DNA of 64,000 nt, from contig NC_014623.1 of the NCBI RefSeq assembly GCF_000165485.1, positions 7,458,893-7,522,892 of the forward strand. The letters are read 5' to 3'. The DNA comes from Stigmatella aurantiaca DW4/3-1 (GTDB lineage Bacteria; Myxococcota; Myxococcia; Myxococcales; Myxococcaceae). Position 1 is the first letter of the stretch. Every line of letters starts with the position of its first letter. Below the pieces are notes generated by a model. That model ran no database searches. It saw nothing but the letters and a program-made list of their open reading frames with translations, and was not told the DNA's origin. Shown piece after piece: positions 44,474 through 53,262 of this stretch. A program made the translations under genes and the position numbers.

Positions 44474-46093
44474 TCAATGGTGGGACCCGTGCATCGATGA
44501 GCCGGGGTGGACGATCTCCAGGATCTCCATCATCCCCATGTCCTCATGGTCCAAGATGTGGCAGTGGGTGACGAATCTCCCAATGTAGCGCCGGTAGCGG
44601 CTGCGCAACCTCACGGTTTCATTGGCCTTCACGAAAAGCGTATCCCTCCAAAGGACCTTTCCATCGGCCGTTATGGCCTGGAATGGATTGACGTGGACAT
44701 GAAAGATGTGCCCCCCGGCCTGCGCAGCAGAGACGATCCATTCCTCGACCGCCTCCAGCCTGAGCTTGCGTGGAGGGGCATCTGGATTGAACGCTTTGCC
44801 ATTGATAAAGAACTTGATTGGCCTGGACTGAACATCCACCGAGAACCTCGCCTCCTGGGTACCCGTGATCTCCTCATTCAAAATGGGCTTGAAGGGCACG
44901 TGCTGGGCGAGCGCGCTCACCTCTGGCAATGGCATGGAGGAATAACTGCCCTCCACCTCGATACGGGCCAACACCTTTCGCGGCTCCGCCTGCCCCGTGA
45001 TGGAGTCTTCGGCAGCACTTGCTTCGTCGATCAGCAGGTAGACTTCAGGCCTGCTGCCGGCCCGCACCAAGACGTCTTCCCGGTACCCGGGGTGCATCTC
45101 TGTCTCGGTGACCTGATCGAGCCGACCTGAGGTGAGGCCATCGTGCGCAATCTGATAGTGCTCGATCACCGACTGCGGCTCCTTCTCTCGAACGAGCTTG
45201 ATCCGGAGCGATTCCCGGACACCGGCGTGAATGAGCCTCCATCGTTGAACCTCGCCGGGCCTCATTTTGATGACAGGCTCGACCACTCCGTTGATGGTGG
45301 TCCTCCTCCCGGAGGCAGACCAGCGTCCCTCCGCGAATGACGCGTCAAAGTCCTCTACCATGTTGGCCTGTGTCCCTGGAACATAGGGATCATTGACCAT
45401 CGCGTAGGGAATTTGCTGGAAGACGAAGATCTTCTCACGGGCGGCCCGGATAGCGGGAATCTCGTCGACGCCTCCTCGGATGATCAACGCGCCAGCCATA
45501 CCGCTGGCGACCTGAATGGCCACCGCACCGTGCTTGTGGGCGTGGTACCAGAAGGTTCCCGCAGGATGATCCGAGGGGATCTTGATCTCGTACTCGAACT
45601 TCTGCCCCGGTTCGATGGCGAGCATCACATTGTCCGCATTTCCCTCCGGAGAGACGTGCAAGCCATGGGTATGGAGATTGGTGACATTGAACCCATGGGG
45701 AACATTCGGATCAGACATTCCCCGTGGCGGCTCCGGAGGAAGCTGGTTGTCCAGCAGGATACGCAAAGTATCGCCGGGCCGCGCCTCAATGGTCGGCCCA
45801 ACGAGCTGGCCGTTGTAGGAGCGCAACTTCACGGTGTCCACCTCCGTACACCGGCCCTGCTCCAGGGTCCGGCAAATGCGGTTGCTGGCGTACTTGACGG
45901 CCAGCTCTAGGGAGACGTCCTGGTTTGGCACCGAAGCAGCCCCCGCGCCGCTGGCCGCCAGCAATCCCACGCACAAAACAGAAGCGCGCACGCTCCAGAG
46001 CAGCACAGGCTCTCTGGAGTGGGGCTCACGGCCAGAAAAAGAACTCAGCCAGCGGATCCCAGCCCTTTCTGTACGACGTGGCGTCAAGCTCAT
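44474..46093 (-). CDS. Exported multicopper oxidase
   Basis: Oxidises phenols, aminophenols or metal ions while reducing oxygen to water. 539 residues; an N-terminal signal near 30-55 (LLWSVRASVLCVGLLAASGA) points to export. All four copper motifs are intact: HTHGLH, FWYHAHKHGA, HIFHVHVNPFQ, and HCHILDHEDMGMM. The final Met ligand region fits a type 1 copper site. The best known enzyme of this class acting on o-aminophenols is phenoxazinone synthase (PhsA). As the neighbouring genes make an o-aminophenol, coupling of it is a possible role, but CotA/CueO-like general roles are equally possible. Start ATG at 46093; the frame is open 25 codons further. Confidence 0.9.
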   Translation of the reverse strand: MSLTPRRTERAGIRWLSSFSGREPHSREPVLLWSVRASVLCVGLLAASGAGAASVPNQDVSLELAVKYASNRICRTLEQGRCTEVDTVKLRSYNGQLVGPTIEARPGDTLRILLDNQLPPEPPRGMSDPNVPHGFNVTNLHTHGLHVSPEGNADNVMLAIEPGQKFEYEIKIPSDHPAGTFWYHAHKHGAVAIQVASGMAGALIIRGGVDEIPAIRAAREKIFVFQQIPYAMVNDPYVPGTQANMVEDFDASFAEGRWSASGRRTTINGVVEPVIKMRPGEVQRWRLIHAGVRESLRIKLVREKEPQSVIEHYQIAHDGLTSGRLDQVTETEMHPGYREDVLVRAGSRPEVYLLIDEASAAEDSITGQAEPRKVLARIEVEGSYSSMPLPEVSALAQHVPFKPILNEEITGTQEARFSVDVQSRPIKFFINGKAFNPDAPPRKLRLEAVEEWIVSAAQAGGHIFHVHVNPFQAITADGKVLWRDTLFVKANETVRLRSRYRRYIGRFVTHCHILDHEDMGMMEILEIVHPGSSMHGSHH

Positions 46094-46743
46094 TCCCGTC
46101 TTTCCTCCACCTGGCTCACGCCAGTCTGGTGAGGACTGGGAAGCTAGGAGCAAGTAGAGAAAGTGCACGAACGAGATTACTTGAGCATTGGTTACTCAAC
46201 CGCACGAGCGTGTGGGAACAGAAGCTCCATGCCCTGTTGCCTGAATTGCGATGGTAGACTGCCCCATGGGGCGAGGCAGCGCGCTCAGCGTGCGTCCGCG
46301 AAAGCACAGTTTCCGGACGGCTTCCCCCCTTGTCCTTTCGAGCACCATGATGCAATGGAGGCCCATGCACACTGCGCACTGGAACGACTCAACTGCCCCA
46401 CGGACGTTCCCTGGGCTGGGCCGAATGGGGGCCACCTCGAACCAGGGGTCGCATGCTTGGTGGAGCTCGTTGCCGCGGATCCTGCCCAAGCGGGCGCGCT
46501 GTCCGAGGGCTTTTCGCAAGGGTCCGCAGGCTATGCACGCGATACTGTCCTGGCGATGTCTCCCTGGCCATTCAACCTCGAGTCCATCCCCTGACCACGG
46601 AGAACACCTTGCCCGGCGAATTCCCACAGCCCGGCGTCACGTGCTCCTTCATTCGGGAGGCGCCCTGCCGTGGACACACAGCGGAGCGATTCTCGAATCG
46701 CTCTTGACGCGCACACAACCTGCGAGATGAAGAGGAAACTGGG
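46094..46743. other. Divergent intergenic region
   Basis: Lies between the multicopper oxidase (minus) and the acyltransferase (plus). Open frames of about 143 residues exist on both strands (46163-46594 plus; 46196-46627 minus) but they overlap each other, are Cys/Arg-rich and lack good ribosome sites. Probably only promoters. Confidence 0.4.
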
Positions 46744-47904
46744 ATGCCGATGCCCCCCTCAGAACCTCACTTACTTTCCACAATCGACCACTTGTTCCTC
46801 GGCCATGCCTTCTCGATCCTGCTTCACTTCGAGGGACGCCTTGACGAGGCTCGGCTCGAGGCCTCGCTGGCCACGGTGCTGAAGGGTATTCCGCCCCTGG
46901 CAAGCAGCCTCGTCGGCCTCGGGAATGCCCACTATGGCCTTGTGCCGTTGTCACCGGTCCCCGCGTGGATTGACGTCCATGAAGTGCCCCAACTCCCAAG
47001 CGAGCTCTCCGCGCCAAGTGCGCTGGGGGAACTCGTACCGCGGATCACCTCGACCCCAGGACAACCGCTGCTGGCCGTGCGCCTCACGTGCGCACCATCG
47101 GACTGCATCCTCGCGGTGAGCGTGTCCCATGCCATCGCGGACGGATACAGCCTCTTCCTGTTCCTGCGCGCCTGGTCGCGGGCAATGTCTGAGCGCCGTG
47201 TGGAGCCACTTCCGTGGGCGCGTCAGTGGCTTGCCTCGCAGGAGAGGCGTGCCTCGGCCACGGTGACCCCTGAGGAGTTCTGGAACAGAACGGGATTCAC
47301 CTGGAGCCCGCCGGGCAGAGCCCTTGACGTGCCTCGGCCGTCCTCCTTCGGCAAGCGGACCGTGCCACCGGACCCCAGTCTGTTGGCTGGAGCAGAGGGG
47401 CTCTCCAGCAATGATCTCCTCTGCGCTTGGCTCATCCAATCGCATGCCGGTCTCCTCGCGGGTGAAGCCGGACTTGCCGTGACCATTCCTGTGGACTACC
47501 GCCGCTCCCTCCAGGGATTGCCGGGCAATTACTTTGGCAATGCCATCAGGGGGGCACCGCTGTGGCTTGACCGGAGGATCCTCCGCCAGGAAACCCTTCC
47601 CGAACTCGCCATGCGGGTGAAAGAGGCCATTCGTGGGGTGCTCCATGAGCACGGGGCGCGAGATTCGCTCGAATGCCTTGGGCAGGTGCTCCATGAGCAA
47701 GGGCACCCTGTGCTCAGTGAACTCCACACGGTCCATCCCAGCTCAGGCTTCCTCGTGACCAATGTCTCCCGCCTTCCGTTCGGAATGGTGGATCTCGGAA
47801 GGGGTCCCCCGCTGCGCGTCTTGCTGCCAGCCGTCGAGGAGCGGACCGCCGTCATTCAACAAACCGGCGAGGGCTTCGAACTGTCGGTCAACGTTCCGGC
47901 GTGA
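46744..47904 (+). CDS. Condensation-domain/BAHD-like acyltransferase
   Basis: Stand-alone acyltransferase of 386 residues from the CoA/carrier-dependent acyltransferase superfamily. The catalytic HxxxDG is seen as VSHAIADGYSLFLFLRAW near residue 130; the second superfamily segment is LPGNYFGNAIRG near 260. Such enzymes make amide or ester bonds from CoA- or ACP-bound acyl groups. In this cluster it could move the fatty acyl group from the ACP at 51178 to the amine or hydroxyl of 3-amino-4-hydroxybenzoate (inference). ATG at 46744 is preceded by GAGGAAA. Its 3' end overlaps the convergent P450 gene by 17 bases. Confidence 0.78.
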   Translation: MPMPPSEPHLLSTIDHLFLGHAFSILLHFEGRLDEARLEASLATVLKGIPPLASSLVGLGNAHYGLVPLSPVPAWIDVHEVPQLPSELSAPSALGELVPRITSTPGQPLLAVRLTCAPSDCILAVSVSHAIADGYSLFLFLRAWSRAMSERRVEPLPWARQWLASQERRASATVTPEEFWNRTGFTWSPPGRALDVPRPSSFGKRTVPPDPSLLAGAEGLSSNDLLCAWLIQSHAGLLAGEAGLAVTIPVDYRRSLQGLPGNYFGNAIRGAPLWLDRRILRQETLPELAMRVKEAIRGVLHEHGARDSLECLGQVLHEQGHPVLSELHTVHPSSGFLVTNVSRLPFGMVDLGRGPPLRVLLPAVEERTAVIQQTGEGFELSVNVPA

Positions 47905-49123
47905 AACGCACCGGCAGTTCCTTGATGCCGTTCACGAAGTTCGACCGGACCCGGCGCACCTGTCCACACGGCTCCATGTCCGGGAAACGGCGCAGCAGTT
48001 CCTGAAACAGCACGGTGAGCTGAAGCTCCGCGAGACGCCAGCCCAAGCAGTAGTGTTGTCCCTGGCCAAAACCCAGGTGAGGAACCCCGGAGCGGGCCAC
48101 ATCGAAGCGTTCAGGGTGCTCGAACACCTCTTCATCGAAGTTCCCCGAGATGTACCAGAGAACGACCTTATCGCCCTTCGCGATGGGCTGTCCCGAGAGG
48201 ACGGTGTCCTCGGTCGCGGTACGCCGCATATGAAGAAACGGCGACACCCAGCGGATGATCTCCTTCGCCGCCAATGGAATGAGCGTCGGCTCTTCGATGA
48301 GACGGCGGCGCTGCGCGGGGTGCTGGGAGAGCGCCAGGAGCCCACCCGAGATGGAGTTTCGCACCGACTCGTTGCCCGCGATGACGAGCAGGAAAAATGT
48401 GGCGAAGTAACGCGGAATGGACATCACTTCGCCGTCGATCTCGGTGCCTGCGAGCATCGACACGAGGTCATCCCCCGGCCGACGCAGCCGCTCCCTCCAG
48501 AGCTTCAGCGCATAAATGCCCATGTCCTTCGAGCACTGACGGATGTGTCCGGCGGACTTGCGCATGTCGGGGTCATCTTCCCCAATCAGGGCATTCGACC
48601 ACTCGAACAGCCGCAACCTGTCCTCCTGAGGCACCCCCAACAGTTCAGCGATCACCTGGATGGGCAATTCCGCCGCCACGGAGGAGACGAACTCGCATTC
48701 GCCCTGATGGGCAATGCGATCGAGCAGGGAGGTCACCCGGGCCCGAATGCGCGCTTCCAGCCCCCGGATGCGCTCAGGCGTGAAGGCAGGTGCCACCATG
48801 CCGCGGTGGGTGTTGTGCTCCGGGGGGTCCATGCTGAGCATGGATGCCTCCAAGCCCTGGGTGATCTCCGCATCCACTTCGTCATGGATGCGGTGTCCGC
48901 CCTGGTGCCGGGCGGAGGAGAACAACCGGGGGTTCTTCGACACGGCGACGATGTCCCGGTAACGCAGGACCGACCAGAAGCCACGCCCATCCGTCCCTGG
49001 GTTCCACCAGATCGGATGCTCCTGGCGAAGCTGCGCGAAAAGATGGCGCGCCGCGTCGCGCTCGAAGATCCCGGGATCCGCCAAATCGACCCGGGACGGC
49101 GCTGCAGGCTCTTCCCGTGTCAC
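47888..49123 (-). CDS. Cytochrome P450
   Basis: Haem monooxygenase of 411 residues, typical soluble bacterial length. The haem-binding loop is LGFGQGQHYCLGWRLAE, the ExxR pair is in KEIIRWVSP, and the I-helix reads VIAGNESVRNSISGG with Glu-Ser for the common Glu-Thr. ATG or GTG start near 49123. Redox partners are not in the window. It is convergent with the acyltransferase and divergent from the desaturase gene, sharing a 108-base region with the latter, so it is likely a tailoring enzyme of the lipid or aromatic part. Confidence 0.93.
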   Translation of the reverse strand: MTREEPAAPSRVDLADPGIFERDAARHLFAQLRQEHPIWWNPGTDGRGFWSVLRYRDIVAVSKNPRLFSSARHQGGHRIHDEVDAEITQGLEASMLSMDPPEHNTHRGMVAPAFTPERIRGLEARIRARVTSLLDRIAHQGECEFVSSVAAELPIQVIAELLGVPQEDRLRLFEWSNALIGEDDPDMRKSAGHIRQCSKDMGIYALKLWRERLRRPGDDLVSMLAGTEIDGEVMSIPRYFATFFLLVIAGNESVRNSISGGLLALSQHPAQRRRLIEEPTLIPLAAKEIIRWVSPFLHMRRTATEDTVLSGQPIAKGDKVVLWYISGNFDEEVFEHPERFDVARSGVPHLGFGQGQHYCLGWRLAELQLTVLFQELLRRFPDMEPCGQVRRVRSNFVNGIKELPVRFTPER

Positions 49124-49231
49124 GCCAAACCTCCAGATGGGGTTGCATTGGAGTCTAACTCATTCAGATAATCGGACGAATCGAGGTATCCCCCTATCGC
49201 GGACGGCTCACACATCGTAATCGCCCAGCGG

Positions 49232-50155
49232 TTGACCATCGACGGGCGTGCGGTGCGGACGCGCCAGCGGCTCCATGCCCTGGTCTCCCTGTTCCTGCCA
49301 CTCGCCGGAACCTTGCTCACCCTCGCCCGTCTCTTCACCCAGGGGCTCTTGGCCGCTGACCTCGGGCTGCTCGTGTTGATGTACACCGTGACGATGACAG
49401 GTGTGGATGTTGGCTACCACCGCCTCTTCTCACACCGCTCGTTCAAGGCCCGTTCGAGCCTCCGGGCACTGCTCGCCGTTTGCGGGAGCATGGCGGCCCA
49501 GGGCCCGCCCATCTACTGGGCGAGCAATCACCGCCTTCACCATGCCAGGAGCGACACCGAGGACGATCTGCACTCACCCCACGTGAATGGTGAAGGTCAG
49601 CGCCGTGGGCGGCTCGCCGGGTTGTGGCATTCGCATGCAGGGTGGATGTTCGGCCATACCCCCGCCAATCCGATCCGGCTCGCAAAGGACTTGCTGCGGG
49701 ACACGACCCTCACGCGGATCAATCAGCTCTACTACCTCTGGGTGATGCTCGGGCTGCTGCTGCCCACAGCCCTGGGCGGGCTCCTGGCGGGAACGTGGCA
49801 GGGCGCCTGGTCAGGATTTCTCTGGGGTGGCCTGGCGAGGATGTTCTTCGTGCAGCATGCCACCTTCTCGGGGAACTCTCTCTGCCACTTCTTTGGCAGC
49901 CGCCCCCATCGCACGGGCGACTGGAGCACGAACAACCTCTGGCTCGTCATTCCAACCTTTGGTGGCGCCATGCACAACAACCACCATGCCTTTCCCAGCT
50001 CGGCCTTCGTCGGATCCAGGTGGTGGCACTTTGACCTCGGAGGCGGGTTGATCCGCCTCTTCGCCAAGCTCGGACTTGCCTCCGGCATCAAGGTCCCATC
50101 TCCCGAGGCAAGGCTTTTGCTGGCAACGGATTCGCGGGACACCGCCGGTCCATAG
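49232..50155 (+). CDS. Membrane fatty acid desaturase (first of two)
   Basis: Di-iron desaturase of 307 residues with several membrane helices. The three His boxes of the acyl desaturase/stearoyl type are present: HRLFSHRSF, HRLHHARSD and HNNHHAFPS. It introduces a double bond into an acyl chain on CoA or ACP. No ATG is available upstream; the best starts are TTG at 49232 or GTG at 49253. It is followed 22 bases later by a paralogous desaturase, then ACP and a fatty acyl-AMP ligase, so the likely substrate is an ACP-bound chain, as for JamB. Confidence 0.9.
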   Translation: MTIDGRAVRTRQRLHALVSLFLPLAGTLLTLARLFTQGLLAADLGLLVLMYTVTMTGVDVGYHRLFSHRSFKARSSLRALLAVCGSMAAQGPPIYWASNHRLHHARSDTEDDLHSPHVNGEGQRRGRLAGLWHSHAGWMFGHTPANPIRLAKDLLRDTTLTRINQLYYLWVMLGLLLPTALGGLLAGTWQGAWSGFLWGGLARMFFVQHATFSGNSLCHFFGSRPHRTGDWSTNNLWLVIPTFGGAMHNNHHAFPSSAFVGSRWWHFDLGGGLIRLFAKLGLASGIKVPSPEARLLLATDSRDTAGP

Positions 50156-50177
50156 ACCGGCCCCACAGGAGAAATGG

Positions 50178-51197
50178 ATGCGGCTGGAGCACGCCAAGAA
50201 GCTGCACGCCGTGGGGGTGATCGTCCTCTCCCTCTTCGGGTCGATAGCGGCCGTCCTGCTTGCGCTCCGCTGGGGGGCCGGTCTGCTGGAAGCCGGACTG
50301 TTCTGCCTCATGTACTCGCTCAGCATGGTGGGAATCACCGTCGGTTACCACCGCTGCTTCGCGCATGGCGCCTTCGAAGCCCCCCCGTGGCTCCGCGCGG
50401 CCCTGGCCATCTGCGGCTCGATGGCCTGCCAAGGACCCGTCATCTATTGGGTGGCCAACCACCGCGCCCACCATCGCTTCACGGATGCGCCCGGCGACCC
50501 CCACTCGCCGTACTTCTTTGGCGCCACCCCCCTCGGGCGATTGCGCGGCCTGTGGCATTCCCACCTCGGCTGGACTTACAGCCATCCCATCCCCGACACC
50601 GTCACCTACGCCAAGGACCTGATGCGTTCCCCCTCCACCCGGCGCCTGAGCCGCCTGTACTTCGTCTGGGTTGGACTCGGTCTGGTGCTTCCCGCGCTGT
50701 TGGGAGGGCTGCTCACCTTCAGTCTGAGCGGGGCAGTCCGGGGACTGCTCTGGGGTGGCTTCGTGCGCGTCTTCGTCGCCTACCAGCTGAGCCTCGCCAT
50801 CGGTTCGATCGCGCACAGCCAAGGGCAGCGGCCTTTCCACATCCGTGGGCTCAGCGCGAACAACGCGCTGCTGGCGCTACCGACCTTTGGAGAGGGCTGG
50901 CATCAAAACCACCATGCCTTCCCCTATTCGGGAACTTTTGGTCTCACATGGTGGCAACTGGATCTGGGGGCCGTCGTACTCCGGGGCCTCTCCACGCTCG
51001 GGTGGGTCTGGAACATCAAGGTTCCTCCCGCGAGCGCCATCGCGGCTCGACGAGCCACTCCCGACGAGGCGTGGGGAATGGAAAGCACTCCGGCCGAGCT
51101 TGCGGCTCAGGCGGCCGCGGGAGTGCGGCACGCAGGTCCCGCAGTGAGCAATCCCCCAGAAGAGGAGAACCGACGGCATGGCGAAAGAGCAGGGTGA
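50178..51197 (+). CDS. Membrane fatty acid desaturase (second of two)
   Basis: 339 residues, paralogous to the preceding gene. His boxes: HRCFAHGAF, HRAHHRFTD and HQNHHAFPY. The C-terminal 50 residues are Ala-rich and probably disordered. ATG at 50178 has AGGAG eight bases upstream; the frame is open 34 codons further back into the previous gene. The ACP gene overlaps its 3' end by 20 bases. A second desaturase acting on the same ACP-bound chain could add another double bond or turn a double into a triple bond; which one cannot be read from the His boxes. Confidence 0.9.
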   Translation: MRLEHAKKLHAVGVIVLSLFGSIAAVLLALRWGAGLLEAGLFCLMYSLSMVGITVGYHRCFAHGAFEAPPWLRAALAICGSMACQGPVIYWVANHRAHHRFTDAPGDPHSPYFFGATPLGRLRGLWHSHLGWTYSHPIPDTVTYAKDLMRSPSTRRLSRLYFVWVGLGLVLPALLGGLLTFSLSGAVRGLLWGGFVRVFVAYQLSLAIGSIAHSQGQRPFHIRGLSANNALLALPTFGEGWHQNHHAFPYSGTFGLTWWQLDLGAVVLRGLSTLGWVWNIKVPPASAIAARRATPDEAWGMESTPAELAAQAAAGVRHAGPAVSNPPEEENRRHGERAG

Positions 51198-51489
51198 AGC
51201 AGGTGCGGCAACGTCCACGGCGGGAGCGCCTGATACCGAAGCCGTGAGACAGTGGCTGGTGGCATACATCGCCGACTTGCTGGAGTTCGAGCGCTCCGAG
51301 GTCAACACCCGCATGGCGTTCGGACGCTACGGGCTCGACTCGACTGCGGCCGTCGCGCTGACGGGGGATCTCGGCAACTGGTTGGGGTGTGACATCGATC
51401 CCCGCGCCCTGTACGAGCACAAGACGATTGATGCCTTGGCGGACTTCGTCACCGCGAATCACGCGAAGCTGCGCAAGCCTGGGACGTAA
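51178..51489 (+). CDS. Acyl carrier protein
   Basis: A 103-residue carrier protein with the phosphopantetheine-attachment serine in FGRYGLDSTAAVAL (GLDS near residue 60) and a conserved four-helix layout. The first 20 residues are an Ala/Gly-rich extension. ATG at 51178 lies inside the preceding desaturase gene; the ligase gene starts one base after its stop. It probably receives a fatty acid from that ligase and holds it for the desaturases and acyltransferase. Confidence 0.93.
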   Translation: MAKEQGEAGAATSTAGAPDTEAVRQWLVAYIADLLEFERSEVNTRMAFGRYGLDSTAAVALTGDLGNWLGCDIDPRALYEHKTIDALADFVTANHAKLRKPGT

Positions 51490-51490
51490 A

Positions 51491-53245
51491 ATGAGCGATA
51501 CGGCGGCGGAGCGGCAAGGCACACAGCGAGCGCTCCCAGGGAAGAGCAGAACAATTCTCGACGTTCTCGGCTACCGGGCAGCAGCCCACGGCAACCGGAC
51601 CGCCTTCATCTTCCTCGAAGAAGGTGAGGTAGAGGAAGGAAAGCTGAGCTTCCAGGAACTGCACGCAAATCATCTCGTCGTAGCCCATGCACTCCGCAAG
51701 GAAGGACTTGCAGGCAAGCGTGTCCTGCTCTTCTACCTGCCAGGCCTCGACTTCGTGATCGCCTTCTTCGGTTGCCTCGCTGCGGGCGTGGTTCCCATCG
51801 CGGTCCCCCCACCCCTGCCCACCGAGCGAACATCGCGGATTCAAGCGATCGTCGACGATGCCCACGCCGCCGCGGTGTTGACCGCAGGCGACCTGGTGCC
51901 TGTGCTCCAGTCCTGGCTCGCACAAAGCGAGCGGTTGGGTGGGCTGCCGCTCATCGCCACCGATGCTGTCGATGCCTTGGAGAGTCCCGCCGGAGCTCAC
52001 CGCCCAGCGCCAGATGATCTCGCCTTTCTCCAGTACACGTCAGGCTCGACGACGCTCCCTCGGGGCGTCATGGTCGGTCATGACAATCTGCTTGCCAACC
52101 TGGAGTGTATCCAGCGCCCGCTCCTCATCGGAGCGGACAGCGTGTCGGTGACATGGCTCCCCTGCTTCCATGACATGGGCCTCATCAATGGCGTGCTCGA
52201 GCCTGTGTATGCGGGCTGCCTTAGCGTGATGATGTCCCCCTTGGCCTTCATTCGTCGGCCGCGCCGCTGGCTTGAGGCTATCTCCCGTTACCAAGCAACG
52301 CATTCGGGAGGGCCGAATTTCGCTTATGATCTCTGCGTCCGGAAAATTCCGCCACGAGATCGCCAAGGGCTGGAGCTTGGAAGCTGGCGCCAAGCCTATC
52401 TCAGCGCCGAGCCCATCCGCCGGGACACGCTGGAGCGATTCCACGACGCATTCACCGCCTCCGGCTTCCGCCGCACAGCCTTCTACCCCTGCTACGGTCT
52501 CGCCGAGGCGACGCTGGCTGTGACGGGAGGCAGCCTCGATGCCGCCCCGCTCTGCTGCAGTGTCGACAATGTGGCCCTCGAGCAAGGCAGGGTCATCGAA
52601 ACATCCGAGGGCGCTTCTGGCTCAACGGCCATTGTCGGGTGTGGAGTCGCTGGCCTCGACACCGAGGTGGTGATCGTCGATCCGGAGACCCGCCAGCTTG
52701 CCGCTGCCGGTCAGATCGGTGAAGCCTGGGTCAGAGGGCCCGGCGTCGCGAGGGGCTATCTCGGCCGCCCCGAGGAGACTCAGGAGAGCTTTCAAGCCCA
52801 TCTCGACACAGGCGCAGGCCCCTTCCTGCGCACCGGAGACCTTGCGTTCAAGAAAGGTGAGGAGCTGTTCATCGTTGGGCGATTGAAAGACGTCATCATC
52901 ATCCGTGGCCGCAACTACCACCCCCACGACATCGAATGGTCCGTCGGCCAAAGCCACCCTGCCCTGCGCGCTGGGTGCGCGGCAGCCTTCGTCGTCGACG
53001 GTGACGGCAGCGAGAAGCTCATCGTCGTTCAAGAACTTCAACGGGAACTCTCCGGCGCCGCTCCCCTGGAAGAGGTCATCGGCAACGTCCGTCAGGCGGT
53101 CTCGGAGCAGCATGGACTGCGGCTACACCGTGCGGTGTTGGTGAAGACGGGAGGCATTCCACGAACCTCCAGCGGGAAGATCCAACGAAGGCTGTGCCGG
53201 TCTCTCTTCGAAGCGGGCTCCCTCGATGAGGTTGCGCAAGGATAG
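51491..53245 (+). CDS. Fatty acyl-AMP ligase (FAAL)
   Basis: Adenylates a free fatty acid and loads it on the ACP. 584 residues. FAAL-typical motifs: FLQYTSGSTTLPRGVMV, SGGPNFAYDLCVRKI, AYLSAEPIRRDTL-like segment, FYPCYGLAEATLAVTGG, FLRTGDLAF, IIRGRNYHPHDIEWSVGQSH and the C-terminal lysine in PRTSSGKIQRR. These favour FAAL over CoA ligase (FACL). ATG at 51491 directly follows the ACP stop. Same order of parts as in JamA-JamB-JamC systems (ligase, desaturase/acetylenase, carrier). Confidence 0.94.
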   Translation: MSDTAAERQGTQRALPGKSRTILDVLGYRAAAHGNRTAFIFLEEGEVEEGKLSFQELHANHLVVAHALRKEGLAGKRVLLFYLPGLDFVIAFFGCLAAGVVPIAVPPPLPTERTSRIQAIVDDAHAAAVLTAGDLVPVLQSWLAQSERLGGLPLIATDAVDALESPAGAHRPAPDDLAFLQYTSGSTTLPRGVMVGHDNLLANLECIQRPLLIGADSVSVTWLPCFHDMGLINGVLEPVYAGCLSVMMSPLAFIRRPRRWLEAISRYQATHSGGPNFAYDLCVRKIPPRDRQGLELGSWRQAYLSAEPIRRDTLERFHDAFTASGFRRTAFYPCYGLAEATLAVTGGSLDAAPLCCSVDNVALEQGRVIETSEGASGSTAIVGCGVAGLDTEVVIVDPETRQLAAAGQIGEAWVRGPGVARGYLGRPEETQESFQAHLDTGAGPFLRTGDLAFKKGEELFIVGRLKDVIIIRGRNYHPHDIEWSVGQSHPALRAGCAAAFVVDGDGSEKLIVVQELQRELSGAAPLEEVIGNVRQAVSEQHGLRLHRAVLVKTGGIPRTSSGKIQRRLCRSLFEAGSLDEVAQG

Positions 53246-53262
53246 AGGGTGTCCTTCCCCCC

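Noticed and set aside
46163-46627. Possible small genes on both strands between oxidase and acyltransferase
   Set aside because: The two frames overlap, are Cys/Arg-rich, lack ribosome sites and show no domain; treated as promoter region.
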